A DNA stretch of 64,000 nt. It comes from Branchiostoma floridae. Taxonomy: Eukaryota; Chordata; Leptocardii; Amphioxiformes; Branchiostomatidae. The notes under the pieces were generated by a model. That model was not told where the DNA came from, ran no database searches, and was given only the letters and a program-made list of their open reading frames with translations. The stretch covers positions 18,231,763-18,295,762 of the forward strand of contig NC_049996.1 in the NCBI RefSeq assembly GCF_000003815.2, read 5' to 3'. Below are positions 56,346-64,000 of this stretch, in pieces (position 1 is the stretch's first letter; each line of letters opens with the position of its first letter). The position numbers and the translations under genes were made by a program.

Positions 56346-57834
56346 TTTATGCTAGATTGTCCGGCCCAAGATGATTTTATAAATGGTTGAAAAAAATCAT
56401 TGTTCGAATCAGCACTGAAATGTAGGACATAAGATAAGTGTGACGGAAACAAACAAACTTACCAACAAGCAACATGGCCGCCCCCATGGGCGCCAACAAA
56501 AACAGTATAGCTTTTCCATTCGACAAAACTGTGATAACTCAGTACTATTTTGATAGTCAATGCAAGTATCACATTATATAAGGATGCTTTGGTCTCATCA
56601 TATCAATCAGTCATACCGCGAAAAGTTAGCAATAATACAACTTGGGTATTACAATAATATAGTACTAGTAATTTAATTATGCACATTTCTGTCTCTTTCC
56701 ATGCCAGAATTGATATCAATGGATCAGAGGATCAATAATGTATATTGACCTGTGAAGTTTCTTCATTGTAACTGTATATTTCATGAAAAGTGTGACTTAG
56801 CAACAGCGATAAATGCCAGGTATGTCTGGCAATGTTTGCCCAACACCATTTACCGATATTGGTTTACTTATGTTTTCTTTATACAGGGTTGAACACACCC
56901 AGCTCACTGCTTTCCAGGCGTGCCCTGTATAGAATAACATACACAGAATAACATAAACAAAGAAATAATGGAACTAAGCAATCTACAAACCAAAGGAACA
57001 ATATATACACACAAACGTCAAACAGAATCATAGAATCGTCAAATTGGTCAATACCAGTTTTCGTGCACTAGGCCGAAGTGTCAAATATTCCATCCTCCAC
57101 CGTTCTGGACAAAATCGGTAACCCCTCTGATGTTACTTCTACTAATTCTAATGCTTATCTTTGTCAAATTAAATGCGTCAAAATTAAATTTAATGAAATC
57201 ATATTGTTGACTTTTTGCCTGCCTTACAATTATGTTATGATGTGGTTAACTCAGGCAAGGTTTATGGACCTAGCCGCTAGACCTTTTCCAGCTTACGTTT
57301 TGATCACGTATTAATTATCATTTATGTCATATCTTGGCCGTGATAACGTTAGATACGGGTGTTCTGGGTTGGGTGATAACTTGGATATCACATGGGGTTC
57401 TACTGTTATCACATGGGCTTTCATAGAATCATATGCATTCGAACGCACTTCTCGCGTGTGCCGAATGCGCCGTTGTCGAAAATGCGAATACCAGATTTGG
57501 GCATTGGAATGACTGTTTGCTCGAGAACACCAGATTTTCTAAATTTCTGGCACATGTCCACGGAAATCATGTGTACGTGCGCTTTTTAGCCAAAACAAAC
57601 ATTGGGGCGGAGCCTGTTTGAAAAATGACGAATGACCACTGACTGCCCACAGGGTAAGGACTGGACATTGGACGGCTCGGTCTGTTTGAACTACCGGACG
57701 TTGGACGGAAAGGTTTGTCTGACCTGCCGGCCATTGGGCTGAGAGGTTTGCTTTTGTCAGGTCGGGGTTAGCGGGGTGATAAAGGTAGGCACGGAAAAGC
57801 GTATGAAGGGTCAAAGACTGAATTCTAGACAAGA
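56346..57834. other. Intergenic stretch between P450 genes B and C
   Basis: No exon or LRR-derived fragment found, unlike the A-B interval. Three degenerate tandem units of about 34 bp ('ccggacgttggacggaaaggtttg', 'ccggccattgggctgagaggtttg') lie at 57655-57752, just upstream of gene C. Short open frames at 57324-57621 are not recognised. Confidence 0.5.
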
Positions 57835-59979
57835 ATGGCTGCAGTCGCCAGATGGATAGCTGAGTCAGTTCAGGAAATTCTACAGATCTCTGGGTTGACC
57901 CTGCAGGCTTTTCTTGTTCTCTGCGCAATTTTCCTTCTGACATGTGTCATCTTCAAGCGTTCCCGGAACCTGCCTCCCTACCCGGCAGGACGTGTGCCTG
58001 TTCTCGGGCACCTCCTCGCCTTGGGCCGAGCGCCTCACCTGAAGCTGACGGCGTGGAGGCGGCAGTACGGGGACGTCTTCACCGTCAGGATGGGGATGGA
58101 AGATGTGGTGGTTCTGAACGGCTACACTGCCGTCAAGGACGCGCTCGTGGACAGGTCCGAGCTGTTCGCGTCCAGGCCTCCAAATTGCCTGTTTGATGCA
58201 GTAACCGGTTTCGGAAAAGGTATGTTTGTCACGCGTCACCTAACTGCGCAATAACTAGAGAAATCCCAAATCACATGAACATAGTATTTAGGCTATGCCT
58301 TCTATCCATCTTTCATGTCTTTCATATGCGCAAATAAGTACAGCTACTGTGCCCTAGAAGGTAAAGGTATAGCCGATATAGCCGTAGGGTCATAAATCGA
58401 ATCTACCTAAAACACCTTTATTCCACAATGAAGGCAATTTTTTTACGGTCAAACTTTTTGTATTCGTACGCTCGCATCAGTTTGTGAGTTCCCAGATGAT
58501 GTCATCCATATAATCAAATCAACATGGCCTAACAGAGATTCAAAAGTGTCATCTTCCATGCTCTTCAGACCTAGCCTCTGTACCCTGGGGAGCCGCCATC
58601 AGGCAAAGAAGGAAGTTCACCACAACCGCCTTGAAGGTCCTGGGCATGAAGGTTGGCAGTGGCGGCATTGGAGAGAAAATCCGAGAGGAAGCGGGCTTTC
58701 TCCGTAGCAGGGTAAGATCGTGTCAAACATTTTTCTACTGCTGATAATTAATGCTGTGGTCCCTGCTTCTGAGTAGCCTCCATAGCAGGCTCTCTGGGGC
58801 CTTTTTTTGGCTCATAATACACTATTTCTGGCCATTTCTTTTTGTACTGGATCGTTGATTACCGACGGACGACGAGGATTACTTGGAGCTCAGTAATCAG
58901 AAATCCAGTTTTAAAAGAAATGGCCAACAAAAGTGTATTATGAGCAAAAAAAGGCCCCAGAGAGCCTGCTATGAAGGCTAGCTTCTGAGCCTATTGGCAC
59001 TTACATTGTTTTACCTAGTCGTGTGTTTCCAACATTTGATCAAGTGCCCTGAATATAACCTATACTTTGTACTTTGGCCCCTTCGAATTTGAGGTCATTT
59101 AAAGGTCTCCGAGGTCTTAGAGCCACTACGTGCATGACTTTGACTTTGGCTTTGATCCACATTGCTTGATGATGTAATCACTGGCTTCACTCTTGTTGGT
59201 AGTACTCTCATCCAGGGCTGGTTATAGGTTTTTGGACCGGTCCGAACAAACGGACCTTAAAAAAACAAACAGTGGACCACATTTTGGGCCGAGTAGAAAA
59301 TTACCAGATGATATCGGCAGGGGCTATACGCGTGTTGACCCTTACCGGTTCAAGAAAATAGCAAGAGCGAAGCAGAGTATTGTTTATATTCATTTCTACC
59401 AAGTTTCTTCAATCACACTCACAGAGTTTACATGAAGACAGGATTTTAAAACACCAGTGGGAGTCTGATACTCCTTCAAATAGATTCCTCGGTTTAAAGT
59501 ACCTTTCCCGAACTCGGGACCTCTACGTTTCGAGCCCAATATTCTCCCATTACCCCACACACGACACCACGAGACATTATCTTCTGACGTGAGTCTTTCT
59601 TCCAGGTGGCAGAATACGAGGGAAAGCCGTTCGACGTCGCCTACGACCTGAACGTGGCCGTCGCGAACGTCATCTGCTCCATGGTGATCGGGCGGCGCTA
59701 CGACTACAAGGACGAGACGTTCAGGGAGCTGTCGGAGGCGGTGGTCACCGTGGCCGTGAAACTTGCTGCGGGGCAGATCATCAGCTTCTTCCCTTGGTTA
59801 CGCTTTGTTCCAGGGGGTGAGTGATGGTTACCTTCGCAAAGAAGGTTGTGTTTTTGGCGTTGCCATCTCCCTCTATCTCTCTGTCTCTCTCTCTTTCTCT
59901 CTCTCTGTCTCACGTGTGAGTGAGTGAGTGAGTGAGTGAGTGAGTGAGTGAGTGAGTGAGTGAGTGAGTGAGTGAGTGA

Positions 59980-60016
<37 letters not shown>

Positions 60017-62321
60017 TGTGTGTGTGCGCGCGCGCGCGCGAGCGTGTGTGTCTTTGGAACAGGGATACAATAAGTCTGCTCGGGTATAATGACGAAAAAA
60101 GAAAAAATGTGACCTAATATACATTTATCTGGAAGGCCGAAGCGGAAAGCATCCCCATCATCTTGTGTGTACTTCTTCCAGTGAACAGAGCCAGGGTCGA
60201 GTTGCTTGAGCAGAACGCGAGGCTGCAGAAGGTACTGGGGGAGGAGCTGAGTCGCCACCGGGAACACCTGGACCGCGAGAATCCGCGAGACTTCCTGGAC
60301 TTTGGGCTGCTTGAGCTGGAAAAGCAGGAGAAGGTGGAGGGTCTGACGGGGGAGATCGTGATGCACATGGCGCAGAATCTCTTCCTGGCAGGGACAGAAA
60401 CCGCCTCCAACACCCTCCGCTGGAGCCTGCTGTACATGGTGCTGCATCCAACCGTCCAAAAGAACGTACCGTGTGCTTTTGTCTGATCTTACTTAGGATT
60501 AGGTCCCGATTGAAAAAGGGGCCTTTCGACACTTTCGGGCGTGAACCTTACGTGACCACATGGGACACCTTGCGGCTCCCGGGTATTTTGGACCCGACCG
60601 GGTCCCGGGTTGAATTTAAGTCGGAAAATGAACCCGGAACACGGTAACAAATAGATGCTGTGACCTAAGAATAAGCTAAAAAGTTAATCCTTTTACGCTT
60701 TTTGTGTTTTGTTGTCTTTTTTTAGTCATAATCTTGTTTAATAGGTACAAGAAGAGCTTGATGCCGTAGTTGGTGCGATTCTGCCCACCCTGTCCCACCG
60801 TTCCCAGCTGCCGTACGTGAACGCCTGCCTGATGGAGACCATGCGGATCCGTACACTACTTCCCGTTTCTCTCCCCCACGCCACCACACAGGACGTGAAA
60901 GTCTCCGGCTACGACATCCCCAAGGGTACCCAGGTACGCTACAGATTTGCTACATGCCGAAGAAAGTCGCTACATCTCATGGGCTACATCTTCTGACTTA
61001 ATAATGTTGCAAAAAATGCAGTTTCATTACAAACATTCGGTGTAGACACTGATTGGTAATGCTGCAACGAGAAGAATGCAGTTAATTGCACAACGGATTA
61101 CCGTACGATTCTGTTAAATGCACAGAATCCCCAACTGGTGCGGTCCAGCTGGATAACTTCACATTGTCGCATCACCGGGACAATTGCACGAAATACACTG
61201 GCAAATGGCAAAAAAAAGCAAGCTCGAGCTCTTGAACATTCCAACCGCGACGTCCGAAAATTGTTCTTGTGTGATCTCTTTTCCTGTCGAAGTGATAACC
61301 AGTTAAAGGCAGTATTCAGTATTTTCTTAGATCTAACTTCTGTCTGGTTATTCTCAGGTGCTGGTGAACCTGTACTCTATCCATAAGGACCCCGCTTACT
61401 GGCCTGACCCGGACCGGTTTGACCCCGAAAGGTTTCTGGACGCGGAAGGGAACGTCATCACCAAGCCCGAATCGTTCCTGCCGTTTTCAGCAGGTGGGAA
61501 AACGGAGTCGACTTCTAGAAAAATGGACGATTGTGTACTTTGTTCCAGAACTGTTGTTGATCGTTGTTCGAGAATATATAGCAATGTAAAAAGAGTTGTA
61601 ACCTTTACCAGGTGCAACGAATTCGCGAAAGAAAGTGATGATTCCTTAGGACAATGTGGCACTGCATTAAAGTTAGTAACTTATCTTAACGGCCATATAT
61701 AAAGGCAAGAGACAGAGGTGGTCTCGTAGGTTTTTAGGCCGTAAGGGCTCCCTCGGAAATCAGTTTTGTTTTTAAACTGAAGTGACTACCCTACAATATT
61801 TAATAAATACATAATAACAAAAAAGGAAGGGCAGATTATTGCTATCCACTAGGGCTCGGTATTACAATCCCTCTCTTTCACTGCGTCTTACCTCCCCAAC
61901 CGCAGTACAATCAATGTGTACATGTACACCTGAGGGAAACGAGTAAAGACGTGTAAGCTGCCTTTCACACGGGCAAAACATCGGTAGCTTAACAGGATTT
62001 GAACCCAGGACTTCTGATCCAAACATCCTGCCGTTAAGCCACACGATCCCACAACGTTTTCGACGTATGTTTGACGTTGATATTGTATGTTTGACGTTGA
62101 TATTGTATGTTTGACGTTGATATTGTTCATCTTTGTTTCCAGGCCGCCGCGTGTGTCCCGGTGAGCAGCTGGCCGGGATGGAACTTTTCCTGTTCTTCTC
62201 GACCCTGCTGCAGTCCTTCACCCTCTCGGCGCCAGAGGGCGCTCCTCCGGCAAACACCGATGGAGTCTTTGGCCTGACCCTGACGTCACCCCCGTTCAAG
62301 CTCTGCGCGACACCGCGTTAG
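57835..62321 (+). CDS. Cytochrome P450, CYP2-like, gene C, 7 exons, 508 aa
   Basis: Third tandem paralogue. Exons: 57835-58219, 58569-58711, 59606-59816, 60182-60465, 60745-60933, 61358-61493, 62143-62321; phases are the same as in genes A and B. N-terminal anchor, [10 protein letters not shown] hinge, VPWGAAIRQRRKF in helix C, I-helix AGTETASNT, ETMR (372-375), DPERF, and a heme loop with FSAGRRVCPG, cysteine at 454. The heme loop differs from genes A and B (Ala for Gly, Pro for Leu), both known substitutions in active P450s. The donor of exon 4 (AAC|gtaccg) is weak. No extra exon copies were seen in this gene. Membrane-bound monooxygenase; substrate unknown. Confidence 0.95.
58774..58980. 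mobile_element. 207-bp hairpin MITE with 9-bp flanking duplication, P450 C intron 2
   Basis: Ends TAGCCTCCATAGCAGGCTCT and AGAGCCTGCTATGAAGGCTA, with arms complementary for nearly 70 bp (through CTGGGGCC, TGGCTCATAATACAC, GGCCATTTCTTTT). GCTTCTGAG occurs on both sides (58765-58773 and 58981-58989). Confidence 0.85.
59875..60050 (+). repeat. Microsatellite cluster: CT-rich, (GTGA)n, (TG)n, (CG)n
   Basis: About 17 consecutive GTGA units (59917-59987) run into a TG tract and a short CGCGCG run, just after exon 3 of gene C. The 251-aa and 83-aa minus-strand frames over this region are simple-sequence artefacts (HTHTHT, SLTH repeats) fused to antisense exon sequence. Confidence 0.95.
61870..62055 (-). 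mobile_element. tRNA-derived SINE (family 1), P450 C intron 6
   Basis: Contains 'gagtaaagacgtgtaagctgcctttcac' and, on the minus strand, a B-box-like GGATTTGAACC-complement and an A-box-like region ('ttaagccacacgatccc' on the plus strand). Same family as 12795-12937. A 27-bp unit 'ttgacgttgatattgtatgt' is repeated three times between it and exon 7. Confidence 0.5.
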
Positions 62322-62946
62322 TTTATGATGAATAAATTGTGAAGGCCAGGAGTTGCTTCATGAATTACATTCTAGAAGACTGATCTGTCCTATATACTAT
62401 AATTCCTATACACTGCGATTAACTCATTAACTTAAGTCATTGTCAATGCGATCGCGAGTAGCTTAAGACTTGGTTATACCTTTAGTTACAAAGTATCACA
62501 ACAAGGTAATATGCATGTCTGCCGCCTTGTATACCTGAATTTATCTCAATGGATATGAGGAACGAATTTACATACTGACATGTGGTAATCCTTACATGCT
62601 TCTCCAGTTCTGGCCTAAATACACCTTTCTCACGCGGCGGCCATGATAGATCGAAGAAGAGGTCAATGAGGCAAACAGACAAAACTTATTTCTAAAATCA
62701 GGTCCCATTTAGTTTTCCCCCAAACCACACAAATTTTCATGATATTAGATAGAATAATAAATATTACAAGAAGTGTTATGCACCGAAAGATGTAGCAATG
62801 TAGAGTAGTGTAGACTGACCCCATAGTCCCTTAAGAGATGCAAAATAAAAACATAATAATGCAAATTTTAACGAATTTGCAGCCATTCACTTATTGGTCG
62901 ATTTCCTAATTGCCAGGCTACCATTGGTCGAACTGCTAATTATGAT
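62322..62946. other. Non-coding flank of gene C
   Basis: AT-rich sequence after the P450 C poly(A) signal; no exon, repeat family or RNA gene recognised. Confidence 0.4.
62331..62336 (+). promoter_or_regulatory. Poly(A) signal of P450 gene C
   Basis: AATAAA ten bases after the stop codon of gene C. Confidence 0.65.
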
Positions 62947-63505
62947 NNNNNNNNNNNNNNNNNNNNNNNNNNNNNNNNNNNNNNNNNNNNNNNNNNNNNN
63001 NNNNNNNNNNNNNNNNNNNNNNNNNNNNNNNNNNNNNNNNNNNNNNNNNNNNNNNNNNNNNNNNNNNNNNNNNNNNNNNNNNNNNNNNNNNNNNNNNNNN
63101 NNNNNNNNNNNNNNNNNNNNNNNNNNNNNNNNNNNNNNNNNNNNNNNNNNNNNNNNNNNNNNNNNNNNNNNNNNNNNNNNNNNNNNNNNNNNNNNNNNNN
63201 NNNNNNNNNNNNNNNNNNNNNNNNNNNNNNNNNNNNNNNNNNNNNNNNNNNNNNNNNNNNNNNNNNNNNNNNNNNNNNNNNNNNNNNNNNNNNNNNNNNN
63301 NNNNNNNNNNNNNNNNNNNNNNNNNNNNNNNNNNNNNNNNNNNNNNNNNNNNNNNNNNNNNNNNNNNNNNNNNNNNNNNNNNNNNNNNNNNNNNNNNNNN
63401 NNNNNNNNNNNNNNNNNNNNNNNNNNNNNNNNNNNNNNNNNNNNNNNNNNNNNNNNNNNNNNNNNNNNNNNNNNNNNNNNNNNNNNNNNNNNNNNNNNNN
63501 NNNNN
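62947..63505. other. Assembly gap (559 N)
   Basis: Unbroken run of N; content unknown. Frames reported across it have no meaning. Confidence 1.
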
Positions 63506-64000
63506 TAATTGCAAGTAAAGGAAGAAACAGAGAACCTCAAGTAACCATAAGGTTAGAACAGACAAGACAAGTTCTGCTCCTTATACCTCACATGTATCAG
63601 TAGACTTGTCTCAAATCTACAGTCTCATAATGATACAGCTATACTGCTCGAAAGATTGCAACAGATTTAACACGTTTGAAGGCCTCTACCCTTATACGAG
63701 ACCTGAGCAGCATGGTTTTCAACCAACCTTATAACAACAAAAGTGTCAGACTATATATATCTATACCTATCCATCTGGTGTGAAAGGCTTCAAACGGCGG
63801 TCAAAAATATTCTTAATGCTCTCCCAAGTGGCAAAGAACCCCCTGACCTTTCGCTGAGCGATGAATCTTACGTCTGCGACCTTTTAACCACGGTCTTACC
63901 TTAACTAAGCGTCGAGAAGCAAATTAGATAATGGCGTCTTCGCCGATGCCTCTTCATTTCAACTAAATGCGCACACCTTGTGATCTTTGTGACCTTTGAC
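63506..64000. other. Non-coding end of the window
   Basis: Nothing recognised on either strand: no splice-bounded conserved exon and no repeat shared with the rest of the window. Confidence 0.4.

Noticed and set aside
59704-60459. 251-aa minus-strand open frame with His/Thr and Ser/Leu/Thr/His repeats
   Set aside because: It is antisense to P450 C exons 3 and 4 joined through the GTGA/TG microsatellite; simple-sequence artefact.
62887-63565. 204-217-aa frames at the end of the window
   Set aside because: They are almost entirely N.

Overview
The window is nuclear DNA of an invertebrate chordate, most likely a lancelet (Branchiostoma). The genes have short exons, long AT-rich introns with GT-AG junctions, and proteins close to vertebrate guanylate kinase and Beclin 1. 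Introns are crowded with MITEs, tRNA-derived SINEs and minisatellites, and a run of 559 N marks an assembly gap. Species is inferred from these traits only; no database was searched.

Layout. (1) 583-6055, minus strand: guanylate kinase (GUK1), seven coding exons, 223 aa. (2) 6056-14217: no coding gene seen; MITEs, SINEs and perhaps the 5' UTR exon of GUK1 near 13.4 kb. (3) 14218-22893, plus: Beclin 1 (BECN1), 12 coding exons, 484 aa, the core autophagy scaffold of the class III PI3-kinase complex. (4) 22.9-27.4 kb: intergenic, with inverted-repeat elements. (5) 27472-39731, plus: a 16-exon gene for a leucine-rich-repeat protein with a death-domain-like C-terminus (750 aa in the reading given). 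(6) 42631-47915, 50519-56345 and 57835-62321, plus: three tandem, apparently complete seven-exon cytochrome P450 genes of the CYP2 type (500, 507 and 508 aa). Between the first two lies a copy of the last exon and 3' UTR of the LRR gene. (7) 62322-64000: non-coding, with the gap at 62947-63505.

The genes are not an operon. GUK1 (nucleotide metabolism), BECN1 (autophagy), the LRR protein (probably signalling or scaffolding) and the P450s (membrane oxidases) are neighbours without an evident shared pathway. The P450s are a tandem family with very similar first and sixth exons, whose duplication carried along the LRR gene's 3' end.

The most striking signal is a recurring kind of tandem duplication whose units straddle exon-intron junctions, in BECN1, the LRR gene and two P450 genes. 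BECN1 exon 2 has seven copies, BECN1 exon 10 has four tandem 5' splice sites, and LRR exon 8 has six partial exon copies embedded in a 33-bp repeat made of a 3' splice site plus four codons. In each case one copy at the array edge completes the reading frame. This resembles what I recall being described in amphioxus as 'mirage' minisatellites; here it affects many junctions in neighbouring unrelated genes.
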